Shown: piece after piece, positions 1-10,205 of the stretch
How the letters are laid out: each line of letters begins with the position of its first letter
Position numbering within the stretch: position 1 is the first letter of the stretch
Assembly: GCA_030789695.1 (NCBI GenBank)
Contig: CM061142.1
Coordinates: 282,722,165-282,786,164 of the forward strand
Direction: 5' to 3'
DNA: 64,000 nt
DNA from: Scilla litardierei
Taxonomy: Eukaryota > Streptophyta > Magnoliopsida > Asparagales > Asparagaceae
Program-made: the position numbers and the translations under genes
The notes under the pieces: model-generated
Databases searched by the model: none
What the model saw: the letters and a program-made list of their open reading frames with translations, nothing else
Told to the model about the DNA's origin: nothing

Positions 1-2
1 GC

Positions 3-112
3 TTCAATGGGAAGAAATTGGAATTGTGTTGGATGGGGAAAAGGTTAGAAAGTGTGCCATTGAAGGATGCTTTTGGTTGATGGGTGACTATGATGTCTTG
101 TGGTGTTCTTAG
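3..112 (+). CDS. Possible 3' end of a host-gene exon (partial)
   Basis: The third frame is open from the window edge to a TAG at 110-112. It reads as a plausible peptide ending KCAIEGCFWLMGDYDVLWCS. I do not recognise the family. The bases after it are T-rich with a GT/CGCG microsatellite and resemble a 3' UTR. The LTR array was inserted about 165 bp further on. With 36 codons and no start visible, this could be a chance open frame. Confidence 0.2.
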   Translation, partial: QWEEIGIVLDGEKVRKCAIEGCFWLMGDYDVLWCS

Positions 113-274
113 TCATCTCATAGCTTTTATGGACCTAAGTGCCCTTACCCTTTATTGTTGTCATTTTTATTGCTGTTATTATCATTGCTACTTCTTTTGT
201 GTGTGTGCGCGCGCGCGTTTTTCTGTCTCCCTGCTGGGGGGCTGTGTTACATTGTTAATGAATTCTTATGTTAT

Positions 275-279
275 GTTTA
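275..279. repeat. Left target-site duplication GTTTA of the LTR array
   Basis: The five bases GTTTA directly precede the TGATGC start of the first LTR. They recur directly after the last LTR at 9501-9505. A 5-bp duplication is the size expected from an LTR-retrotransposon integrase. Confidence 0.85.
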
Positions 280-626
280 TGATGCGTTTTGGGGAGTTTT
301 CGGCCCACTAGGGGCATTGTTGCAATTTCTGAAAGTATGGGGGTCTTTCGTGAATTGTCAGATCTGTAATTTTCTTTTATTTATAGATAGGGCTGGCTAG
401 GAGGGAGTTTATGCTGAAAATTGTGATTGTGAACCCTAGGCCAAAGGTGCAGTCTTTGGAGAATTAGACTTTCTTCTCGAATAGAAAGTTAGGAGATCTC
501 ACCATCTCGAATCGGGGCTTATCTTTGTTATTTTCAGATCTGAAAAACATTATAAAAATCCATCTTTTCTCTTGTTTTCTACACTAAAATACCTATTTCT
601 CCCCAAACAAGCCCTAGGATCTATCA
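280..626 (+). repeat. LTR 1 of the array (subtype A)
   Basis: 347 bp, from TGATGC to CTATCA, and the only array LTR keeping the canonical TG start. A TATAAAA box lies at 551-557. The 5' third carries the A-type sequence shared only with LTR 2. Confidence 0.9.
551..557 (+). promoter_or_regulatory. TATA box of the gypsy LTR
   Basis: TATAAAA about 70 bp before the LTR end, a usual place for the U3/R promoter of a small LTR. It is conserved at the matching place in the other four array LTRs. Confidence 0.55.
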
Positions 627-629
627 AAG

Positions 630-641
630 TGGTATCAGAGC
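630..641 (+). other. Primer binding site, initiator-Met tRNA type
   Basis: TGGTATCAGAGC lies three bases after LTR 1. This is the common plant LTR-element primer site complementary to the 3' end of initiator tRNA-Met. Identical sites follow LTR 2 (2848-2859), LTR 3 (5067-5078) and LTR 4 (7286-7297). LTR 5 has none and runs straight into the target duplication. Confidence 0.88.
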
Positions 642-650
642 GGTCGATCC

Positions 651-2373
651 ATGGCGACCACAAGAGCGAAAGACAAGATGAAGGTGTTGTAAGAGAAAGT
701 TGAAGGCGCCATCCAAGGACTAATGAAGATTTTGGAAGAACAAAGGGCCGAGATGGATCGTAGGTTTGCTCACCTCATGGAGGCCTTGGGGCAAACAAAT
801 CTGAAATTGATGCTTTGTCGCGGCAGAGCGATCCAAAATAGATCGAAACCCTAGATCTGGAGAAAAAGGCGAGGGCTCTAGTGCAGACGAAGGAGAAAAT
901 GGATCCTCTGCGTGAGGGACTCCTTTCGGATTCGGATCAAGTGACGGATGAAGAAGATTTCAACTTCCAAGAGGGTGAGGGAGCGCTACCGGAGATCTAC
1001 GGAGGCCCGAGGAGCGAAAGAGGAGACGAAAGCGTGCATCGGAGGTCGTCGGGGGACGGCTCACCCCCGACGAACCGCCGGGCATCTCACGAGCCCCTGG
1101 CAGCTCTCCATGGGCCGTGCGAAGCCTTGGCGGGTCGTCAGGGCTTCGGTGAAGCCCTGGCGAGCCCGCCAGGGCCCGCGCGGGTCTTCGGCGAACCGCT
1201 AGGCTTGGCGATGGCCCGGGCGGCTCGTTCGCCCCATCCGAGGGCCCTGGAAAACCGCCAGGGGCATTCTGGGCCCCTGGCGGATCGCCAGGGCCCCCTG
1301 ACTTCAGGAGCCAACCTTCGACGGCCCATCGGTGGAGGTTCGGCCAGCAGGGGGCATTTCGAGGGGTTTGATGATTTTCGGGAGGAATGGGTAGCTGATT
1401 TCTATGACGGAGGACCCTGGGAGCGCGAGGCAGAGCTTGAGGGCCATGAAAGGTATTGGGAGGATGATCGAGAGTACTACGGAGATGGAGGAGCTGATTG
1501 GGGTGGCGGCGTGAGGAATGGGAGAGGAAGAGAACCTGGGTACGGAGTACTACGCCATCCCCCACATCGACGACATGACTACTAGCGGGGGAGAAGAGCT
1601 CCATGAGGGGTTTCTGTGGAAAACCGGGTCAGAAAGATGAAGATGCCCGTGTTCGAGGGAGAGGACCCAGATTCGTGGCTGGACATGGTTGAGGGATATT
1701 TTGAGATATCTATGGTACTCGAGGAGTGGCTTAGGGTCGTTGGGGTCTGCTGGGAAGAGGAGGCGTTGTCGTGGTATCGCTGGACACAACAGGACCAGCC
1801 TTTCCACACATGAGAGGAGTTTACCACGCTCTTGATGGAGCGATTTGGGGAGGTACAGGCGGGCAATGCATTTGAGAGACTGTATGCTTTGAGGCAGAAT
1901 GTGCCAGTGAGAGAGTATATCAAGAAGTTCGAGATATTGGTGAGTCGGATCAGTGGAGTGTCGGGAGAGTCGCTTAGGAAAATTTCATGAAGGGGTTGAA
2001 GCCGACCATCAGATCAGAGGTGAGGTCCCATAGGCCGTCGAGTCTGCGTGAGTGCATGAGTTTGGCGAGGATAGTGGAGGACAAACTGGACCAGGAGAGG
2101 AAGGCCCGCATAGCTTGGGGAGGATATGCTTTCAAGGAACATGCACCGGGAGGGGGACAGAATGTACCCACAGCCACATGAGGAGTACCAGTTAGCATGG
2201 AGAAGGGAGTAGAACCACGACCCCGGGGGCATACGCGGCAGATGACAGAGGCTGAGATCCGTGATAAACGTGCCAAGGGTCTGTGCTTCAAGTGCGACGA
2301 GAAGTTCTCTCCAGGGCATAGATGCGGTGACCGTGCTCTCCAGATTTTGATCGTAAATGAATATGAGGATTAG
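651..2373 (+). pseudogene. gag: Decayed gag, array unit 1
   Basis: The gag reading starts at ATG 651 (MATTRAKDKMKVL) and stops after 13 codons. It continues in other frames: an acidic and Gly/Pro-rich part (about 881-1585), the gag core (about 1616-1985, starting near MPVFEGEDPDSWLD) with a TGA at 1811-1813, then a 1-nt shift near 1975 and the stretch MKGLKPTIRSEV onward. A gypsy-type zinc knuckle CFKCDEKFSPGHRC lies at about 2284-2325. The reading ends at TAG 2371-2373. Gag would form the virus-like particle. The gag core and knuckle match the gag of the nested element at 17.1-19.2 kb. No pol follows. It cannot give a full-length protein without readthrough and frameshifts. Confidence 0.88.
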
Positions 2374-2497
2374 GAGAACATGATAATGCTGGAGGATGGC
2401 AGGGAGGTGGATCGAGAGTATCTGCATGTGGAGTATAGCCATCCGCGCACTTCATGCACCACCTTGAGGACAAGGTGGTTCTTCGGGGGCGGAGTAA

Positions 2498-2844
2498 TAA
2501 TGCATTTTGGGGAGTTTTCGGCCCACTGGGGGCATTGTTGCAATTTCTGAAAGTATGGGGGTCTTTCGTGAATTGTCAGATCTGTAATTTTCTTTTATTT
2601 ATAGATAGGGCTGGCTAGGAGGGAGTTTATGCTGAAAATTGTGATTGTGAACCCTAGGCCAAAGGTGCAGTCTTTGGAGAATTAGACTTTCTTCTCGAAT
2701 AGAAAGTTAGGAGATCTCACCATCTCGAATCGGGGCTTATCTTTGTTATTTTCAGATCTGAAAAACATTATAAAAATCCATCTTTTCTCTTGTTTTCTAC
2801 ACTAAAATACCTATTTCTCCCCAAACAAGCCCTAGGATCTATCA
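2498..2844 (+). repeat. LTR 2 of the array (subtype A)
   Basis: 347 bp, nearly identical to LTR 1. It begins TAATGC rather than TGATGC, as do all later LTRs. The polypurine tract GGGGGCGGAG is just upstream at 2485-2494. Confidence 0.9.
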
Positions 2845-2868
2845 AAGTGGTATCAGAGCGGTCGATCC

Positions 2869-4591
2869 ATGGCGACCACAAGAGCGAAAGACAAGATGAA
2901 GGTGTTGTAAGAGAAAGTTGAAGGCGCCATCCAAGGACTAATGAAGATTTTGGAAGAACAAAGGGCCGAGATGGATCGTAGGTTTGCTCACCTCATGGAG
3001 GCCTTGGGGCAAACAAATCTGAAATTGATGCTTTGTCGCGGCAGAGCGATCCAAAATAGATCGAAACCCTAGATCTGGAGAAAAAGGCGAGGGCTCTAGT
3101 GCAGACGAAGGAGAAAATGGATCCTCTGCGTGAGGGACTCCTTTCGGATTCGGATCAAGTGACGGATGAAGAAGATTTCAACTTCCAAGAGGGTGAGGGA
3201 GCGCTACCGGAGATCTACGGAGGCCCGAGGAGCGAAAGAGGAGACGAAAGCGTGCATCGGAGGTCGTCGGGGGACGGCTCACCCCCGACGAACCGCCGGG
3301 CATCTCACGAGCCCCTGGCAGCTCTCCATGGGCCGTGCGAAGCCTTGGCGGGTCGTCAGGGCTTCGGTGAAGCCCTGGCGAGCCCGCCAGGGCCCGCGCG
3401 GGTCTTCGGCGAACCGCTAGGCTTGGCGATGGCCCGGGCGGCTCGTTCGCCCCATCCGAGGGCCCTGGAAAACCGCCAGGGGCATTCTGGGCCCCTGGCG
3501 GATCGCCAGGGCCCCCTGACTTCAGGAGCCAACCTTCGACGGCCCATCGGTGGAGGTTCGGCCAGCAGGGGGCATTTCGAGGGGTTTGATGATTTTCGGG
3601 AGGAATGGGTAGCTGATTTCTATGACGGAGGACCCTGGGAGCGCGAGGCAGAGCTTGAGGGCCATGAAAGGTATTGGGAGGATGATCGAGAGTACTACGG
3701 AGATGGAGGAGCTGATTGGGGTGGCGGCGTGAGGAATGGGAGAGGAAGAGAACCTGGGTACGGAGTACTACGCCATCCCCCACATCGACGACATGACTAC
3801 TAGCGGGGGAGAAGAGCTCCATGAGGGGTTTCTGTGGAAAACCGGGTCAGAAAGATGAAGATGCCCGTGTTCGAGGGAGAGGACCCAGATTCGTGGCTGG
3901 ACATGGTTGAGGGATATTTTGAGATATCTATGGTACTCGAGGAGTGGCTTAGGGTCGTTGGGGTCTGCTGGGAAGAGGAGGCGTTGTCGTGGTATCGCTG
4001 GACACAACAGGACCAGCCTTTCCACACATGAGAGGAGTTTACCACGCTCTTGATGGAGCGATTTGGGGAGGTACAGGCGGGCAATGCATTTGAGAGACTG
4101 TATGCTTTGAGGCAGAATGTGCCAGTGAGAGAGTATATCAAGAAGTTCGAGATATTGGTGAGTCGGATCAGTGGAGTGTCGGGAGAGTCGCTTAGGAAAA
4201 TTTCATGAAGGGGTTGAAGCCGACCATCAGATCAGAGGTGAGGTCCCATAGGCCGTCGAGTCTGCGTGAGTGCATGAGTTTGGCGAGGATAGTGGAGGAC
4301 AAACTGGACCAGGAGAGGAAGGCCCGCATAGCTTGGGGAGGATATGCTTTCAAGGAACATGCACCGGGAGGGGGACAGAATGTACCCACAGCCACATGAG
4401 GAGTACCAGTTAGCATGGAGAAGGGAGTAGAACCACGACCCCGGGGGCATACGCGGCAGATGACAGAGGCTGAGATCCGTGATAAACGTGCCAAGGGTCT
4501 GTGCTTCAAGTGCGACGAGAAGTTCTCTCCAGGGCATAGATGCGGTGACCGTGCTCTCCAGATTTTGATCGTAAATGAATATGAGGATTAG
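2869..4591 (+). pseudogene. gag: Decayed gag, array unit 2
   Basis: Copy of unit 1 gag displaced by 2218 bp. It has the same early stop after 13 codons, the same TGA after the WYRWTQQDQPFHT stretch, the same 1-nt shift and the same final stop. Sharing every lesion means the decay came before the unit was copied. Confidence 0.88.
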
Positions 4592-4715
4592 GAGAACATG
4601 ATAATGCTGGAGGATGGCAGGGAGGTGGATCGAGAGTATCTGCATGTGGAGTATAGCCATCCGCGCACTTCATGCACCACCTTGAGGACAAGGTGGTTCT
4701 TCGGGGGCGGAGTAA

Positions 4716-5063
4716 TAATGCATTTTGGGGAGTTTTCGGCCCACTGGGGGCATTTTTGCAATTTCTGAAAGTATGTGGGGTTTTCGTAAATTGTCCATAT
4801 TTGTAATTTTCTTTTATTAATAGATAGGGCCGGCTAGGGAGGAGTTTATGCTGAAAATTGTGATTGTGAACCCTAGGCCAAAGGTGCAGTCTTTGGAGAA
4901 TTAGACTTTCTTCTCGAATAGAAAGTTAGGAGATCTCACCATCTCGAATCGGGGCTTATCTTTGTTATTTTCAGATCTGAAAAACATTATAAAAATCCAT
5001 CTTTTCTCTTGTTTTCTACACTAAAATACCTATTTCTCCCCAAACAAGCCCTAGGATCTATCA
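4716..5063 (+). repeat. LTR 3 of the array (subtype B)
   Basis: 348 bp. The first ~115 bp differ from LTRs 1-2 at about a dozen clustered positions (for example TTTTTGC for TTGTTGC, and CCATATTTG for CAGATCTG). The rest is essentially identical. Confidence 0.9.
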
Positions 5064-5087
5064 AAGTGGTATCAGAGCGGTCGATCC

Positions 5088-6810
5088 ATGGCGACCACAA
5101 GAGCGAAAGACAAGATGAAGGTGTTGTAAGAGAAAGTTGAAGGCGCCATCCAAGGACTAATGAAGATTTTGGAAGAACAAAGGGCCGAGATGGATCGTAG
5201 GTTTGCTCACCTCATGGAGGCCTTGGGGCAAACAAATCTGAAATTGATGCTTTGTCGCGGCAGAGCGATCCAAAATAGATCGAAACCCTAGATCTGGAGA
5301 AAAAGGCGAGGGCTCTAGTGCAGACGAAGGAGAAAATGGATCCTCTGCGTGAGGGACTCCTTTCGGATTCGGATCAAGTGACGGATGAAGAAGATTTCAA
5401 CTTCCAAGAGGGTGAGGGAGCGCTACCGGAGATCTACGGAGGCCCGAGGAGCGAAAGAGGAGACGAAAGCGTGCATCGGAGGTCGTCGGGGGACGGCTCA
5501 CCCCCGACGAACCGCCGGGCATCTCACGAGCCCCTGGCAGCTCTCCATGGGCCGTGCGAAGCCTTGGCGGGTCGTCAGGGCTTCGGTGAAGCCCTGGCGA
5601 GCCCGCCAGGGCCCGCGCGGGTCTTCGGCGAACCGCTAGGCTTGGCGATGGCCCGGGCGGCTCGTTCGCCCCATCCGAGGGCCCTGGAAAACCGCCAGGG
5701 GCATTCTGGGCCCCTGGCGGATCGCCAGGGCCCCCTGACTTCAGGAGCCAACCTTCGACGGCCCATCGGTGGAGGTTCGGCCAGCAGGGGGCATTTCGAG
5801 GGGTTTGATGATTTTCGGGAGGAATGGGTAGCTGATTTCTACGACGGAGGACCCTGGGAGCGCGAGGCAGAGCTTGAGGGCCATGAAAGGTATTGGGAGG
5901 ATGATCGAGAGTACTACGGAGATGGAGGAGCTGATTGGGGTGGCGGCGTGAGGAATGGGAGAGGAAGAGAACCTGGGTACGGAGTACTACGCCATCCCCC
6001 ACATCGACGACATGACTACTAGCGGGGGAGAAGAGCTCCATGAGGGGTTTCTGTGGAAAACCGGGTCAGAAAGATGAAGATGCCCGTGTTCGAGGGAGAG
6101 GACCCAGATTCGTGGCTGGACATGGTTGAGGGATATTTTGAGATATCTATGGTACTCGAGGAGTGGCTTAGGGTCGTTGGGGTCTGCTGGGAAGAGGAGG
6201 CGTTGTCGTGGTATCGCTGGACACAACAAGACCAGCCTTTCCACACATGAGAGGAGTTTACCACGCTCTTGATGGAGCGATTTGGGGAGGTACAGGCGGG
6301 CAATGCATTTGAGAGACTGTATGCTTTGAGGCAGAATGTGCCAGTGAGAGAGTATATCAAGAAGTTCGAGATATTGGTGAGTCGGATCAGTGGAGTGTCG
6401 GGAGAGTCGCTTAGGAAAATTTCATGAAGGGGTTGAAGCCGACCATCAGATCAGAGGTGAGGTCCCATAGGCCGTCGAGTCTGCGTGAGTGCATGAGTTT
6501 GGCGAGGATAGTGGAGGACAAACTGGACCAGGAGAGGAAGGCCCGCATAGCTTGGGGAGGATATGCTTTCAAGGAACATGCACCGGGAGGGGGACAGAAT
6601 GTACCCACAGCCACATGAGGAGTACCAGTTAGCATGGAGAAGGGAGTAGAACCACGACCCCGGGGGCATACGCGGCAGATGACAGAGGCTGAGATCCGTG
6701 ATAAACGTGCCAAGGGTCTGTGCTTCAAGTGCGACGAGAAGTTCTCTCCAGGGCATAGATGCGGTGACCGTGCTCTCCAGATTTTGATCGTAAATGAATA
6801 TGAGGATTAG
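5088..6810 (+). pseudogene. gag: Decayed gag, array unit 3
   Basis: Same structure and lesions as units 1-2. It shares a T-to-C change with unit 4 (5840) and has a private G-to-A in the CACAACAAGACC stretch near 6229. This groups units 3 and 4 together, in agreement with the LTR subtypes. Confidence 0.88.
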
Positions 6811-6934
6811 GAGAACATGATAATGCTGGAGGATGGCAGGGAGGTGGATCGAGAGTATCTGCATGTGGAGTATAGCCATCCGCGCACTTCATGCACCACC
6901 TTGAGGACAAGGTGGTTCTTCGGGGGCGGAGTAA

Positions 6935-7282
6935 TAATGCATTTTGGGGAGTTTTCGGCCCACTGGGGGCATTTTTGCAATTTCTGAAAGTATGTGGGGT
7001 TTTCGTAAATTGTCCATATTTGTAATTTTCTTTTATTAATAGATAGGGCCGGCTAGGGAGGAGTTTATGCTGAAAATTGTGATTGTGAACCCTAGGCCAA
7101 AGGTGCAGTCTTTGGAGAATTAGACTTTCTTCTCGAATAGAAAGTTAGGAGATCTCACCATCTCGAATCGGGGCTTATCTTTGTTATTTTCAGATCTGAA
7201 AAACATTATAAAAATCCATCTTTTCTCTTGTTTTCTACACTAAAATACCTATTTCTCCCCAAACAAGCCCTAGGATCTATCA
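6935..7282 (+). repeat. LTR 4 of the array (subtype B)
   Basis: 348 bp and nearly identical to LTR 3. It is preceded by the polypurine tract of unit 3 and followed by the unit 4 primer binding site. Confidence 0.9.
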
Positions 7283-7306
7283 AAGTGGTATCAGAGCGGT
7301 CGATCC

Positions 7307-9029
7307 ATGGCGACCACAAGAGCGAAAGACAAGATGAAGGTGTTGTAAGAGAAAGTTGAAGGCGCCATCCAAGGACTAATGAAGATTTTGGAAGAACAAA
7401 GGGCCGAGATGGATCGTAGGTTTGCTCACCTCATGGAGGCCTTGGGGCAAACAAATCTGAAATTGATGCTTTGTCGCGGCAGAGCGATCCAAAATAGATC
7501 GAAACCCTAGATCTGGAGAAAAAGGCGAGGGCTCTAGTGCAGACGAAGGAGAAAATGGATCCTCTGCGTGAGGGACTCCTTTCGGATTCGGATCAAGTGA
7601 CGGATGAAGAAGATTTCAACTTCCAAGAGGGTGAGGGAGCGCTACCGGAGATCTACGGAGGCCCGAGGAGCGAAAGAGGAGACGAAAGCGTGCATCGGAG
7701 GTCGTCGGGGGACGGCTCACCCCCGACGAACCGCCGGGCATCTCACGAGCCCCTGGCAGCTCTCCATGGGCCGTGCGAAGCCTTGGCGGGTCGTCAGGGC
7801 TTCGGTGAAGCCCTGGCGAGCCCGCCAGGGCCCGCGCGGGTCTTCGGCGAACCGCTAGGCTTGGCGATGGCCCGGGCGGCTCGTTCGCCCCATCCGAGGG
7901 CCCTGGAAAACCGCCAGGGGCATTCTGGGCCCCTGGCGGATCGCCAGGGCCCCCTGACTTCAGGAGCCAACCTTCGACGGCCCATCGGTGGAGGTTCGGC
8001 CAGCAGGGGGCATTTCGAGGGGTTTGATGATTTTCGGGAGGAATGGGTAGCTGATTTCTACGACGGAGGACCCTGGGAGCGCGAGGCAGAGCTTGAGGGC
8101 CATGAAAGGTATTGGGAGGATGATCGAGAGTACTACGGAGATGGAGGAGCTGATTGGGGTGGCGGCGTGAGGAATGGGAGAGGAAGAGAACCTGGGTACG
8201 GAGTACTACGCCATCCCCCACATCGACGACATGACTACTAGCGGGGGAGAAGAGCTCCATGAGGGGTTTCTGTGGAAAACCGGGTCAGAAAGATGAAGAT
8301 GCCCGTGTTCGAGGGAGAGGACCCAGATTCGTGGCTGGACATGGTTGAGGGATATTTTGAGATATCTATGGTACTCGAGGAGTGGCTTAGGGTCGTTGGG
8401 GTCTGCTGGGAAGAGGAGGCGTTGTCGTGGTATCGCTGGACACAACAGGACCAGCCTTTCCACACATGAGAGGAGTTTACCACGCTCTTGATGGAGCGAT
8501 TTGGGGAGGTACAGGCGGGCAATGCATTTGAGAGACTGTATGCTTTGAGGCAGAATGTGCCAGTGAGAGAGTATATCAAGAAGTTCGAGATATTGGTGAG
8601 TCGGATCAGTGGAGTGTCGGGAGAGTCGCTTAGGAAAATTTCATGAAGGGGTTGAAGCCGACCATCAGATCAGAGGTGAGGTCCCATAGGCCGTCGAGTC
8701 TGCGTGAGTGCATGAGTTTGGCGAGGATAGTGGAGGACAAACTGGACCAGGAGAGGAAGGCCCGCATAGCTTGGGGAGGATATGCTTTCAAGGAACATGC
8801 ACCGGGAGGGGGACAGAATGTACCCACAGCCACATGAGGAGTACCAGTTAGCATGGAGAAGGGAGTAGAACCACGACCCCGGGGGCATACGCGGCAGATG
8901 ACAGAGGCTGAGATCCGTGATAAACGTGCCAAGGGTCTGTGCTTCAAGTGCGACGAGAAGTTCTCTCCAGGGCATAGATGCGGTGACCGTGCTCTCCAGA
9001 TTTTGATCGTAAATGAATATGAGGATTAG
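7307..9029 (+). pseudogene. gag: Decayed gag, array unit 4
   Basis: Fourth copy, with all the common stops and the frameshift. It carries the unit 3/4-specific C in GATTTCTACGAC but not the private change of unit 3. Confidence 0.88.
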
Positions 9030-9153
9030 GAGAACATGATAATGCTGGAGGATGGCAGGGAGGTGGATCGAGAGTATCTGCATGTGGAGTATAGCCATCC
9101 GCGCACTTCATGCACCACCTTGAGGACAAGGTGGTTCTTCGGGGGCGGAGTAA

Positions 9154-9500
9154 TAATGCATTTTGGGGAGTTTTCGGCCCACTGGGGGCATTTTTGCAAT
9201 TTCTGAAAGTATGTGGGGTTTTCGTAAATTGTCCATATTTGTAATTTTCTTTTATTAATAGATAGGGCCGGCTAGGGAGGAGTTTATGCTGAAAATTGTG
9301 ATTGTGAACCCTAGGCCAAAGGTGCCGTCTTTGGAGAATTAGACTTTCTTCTCGAATAGAAAGTTAGGAGATCTCACCATCTCGAATCGGGGCTTATCTT
9401 TGTTATTTTCAGATCTGAAAAACATTATAAAAATCCCTCTTTTCTCTTGTTTTCTCCACTAAAATCCATATTTCTCCCAAACAAGCCCTAGGATCTATCC
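9154..9500 (+). repeat. LTR 5, terminal LTR of the array (subtype B)
   Basis: 347 bp with several private changes in its second half (GGTGCCGTC, AATCCCTC, CTCCACTAAAATCCATA, a lost C in CTCCCAAAC, final CTATCC). These suggest it is the oldest 3' LTR and was not homogenised with the others. It is followed by the GTTTA target duplication. Confidence 0.9.
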
Positions 9501-9505
9501 GTTTA
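9501..9505. repeat. Right target-site duplication GTTTA of the LTR array
   Basis: Matches 275-279 exactly and marks the outer end of the array. Confidence 0.85.
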
Positions 9506-10033
9506 CTTCTGTTTTGATTTCATTATATATCGGAAACAGCTTTTGGCAGATGGATTCCTAAACTGGATAATTATGAACTTTATATATTAATTGAGTAATG
9601 CACCCACAAACCATATGGAATACTGCTTTTTGTGATTCAGGGACTGTTTCTCTATACATGGAAGTTGTGACAGATGAGATGGTGGAAGGTTGTTCTCTTT
9701 ACTATGCATAGAGGTGGAAGGAATTGTTTTTGTAAATTCTAATATACGAGGTTGAATCAATCTTCTACACCACGCTTTTTTATAACAACCGTGCAATGCT
9801 ATATCTGGAGGTTGCTTGCAGAGTCCCTCTTGGCTTTTTAAACACAGTGTATGCCTTTATTCCTTAACACATACTTTTAGGCCAATGTTGATGTTTCCAC
9901 CTATAAGTTCTCATTTCTTTCTCTTTCTTTTAATGCTTGTTTACTTTAATGGGCTTGCTTTTAGTTCCTTGATGTAAAGGGCATGGTTTTATTCATCTTT
10001 TGATAGCATGTACACCAAGTGAAATGACAAACT

Positions 10034-10205
10034 CTTAATTGTATACTTTGGTTGCAGCTGAAGGGACGCTCGGTGGACATCTGCACTACTATTGTTGTAT
10101 CAGGTTTCTCCCTCATTATCTTAATTGTATACTTTGGTTGCAGCCGAAGGGATGCTCAGTGGACATCTGCACTACTATTGTTGTATCAGGTTTCTCCCTC
10201 CTCAT
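10034..10205 (+). repeat. 86-bp tandem duplication carrying a 46-nt exon-like block
   Basis: Two copies with period 86 bp each hold a polypyrimidine stretch, a TTGCAG acceptor, a 46-nt block (10058-10103 and 10144-10189) and a CAG|GTTTCT donor. The blocks encode KGRSVDICTTIVVS-like and KGCSVDICTTIVVS-like peptides that differ by one residue. Because 46 is not a multiple of three, joining both would shift the frame, so mutually exclusive use would be needed if they are real exons. The gene is not identified. Confidence 0.45.

Larger units (their letters stand above)
280..9500 (+). mobile_element. Tandem array of a gag-only Ty3/gypsy retrotransposon (5 LTRs, 4 internal regions)
   Basis: Five near-identical LTRs of 347-348 bp alternate with four near-identical ~1.87-kb internal regions. 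LTRs start at 280, 2498, 4716, 6935 and 9154. Each internal region has an initiator-Met-type primer binding site, a decayed gag and a G-rich polypurine tract (GGGGGCGGAG), but no protease, RT, RNase H or integrase. This fits the gag-only gypsy derivatives called TR-GAG. One GTTTA pair flanks the whole block and none flanks single units. I infer one insertion followed by unequal LTR-LTR recombination. Substitutions between units are very few, so the expansion is recent. Confidence 0.93.

Noticed and set aside
960..1604. Long minus-strand open frame opposite the gag insert, repeated in each array unit
   Set aside because: It is the antisense shadow of the GC-rich gag part, where stop codons are rare, and it has no recognisable domain or start context.
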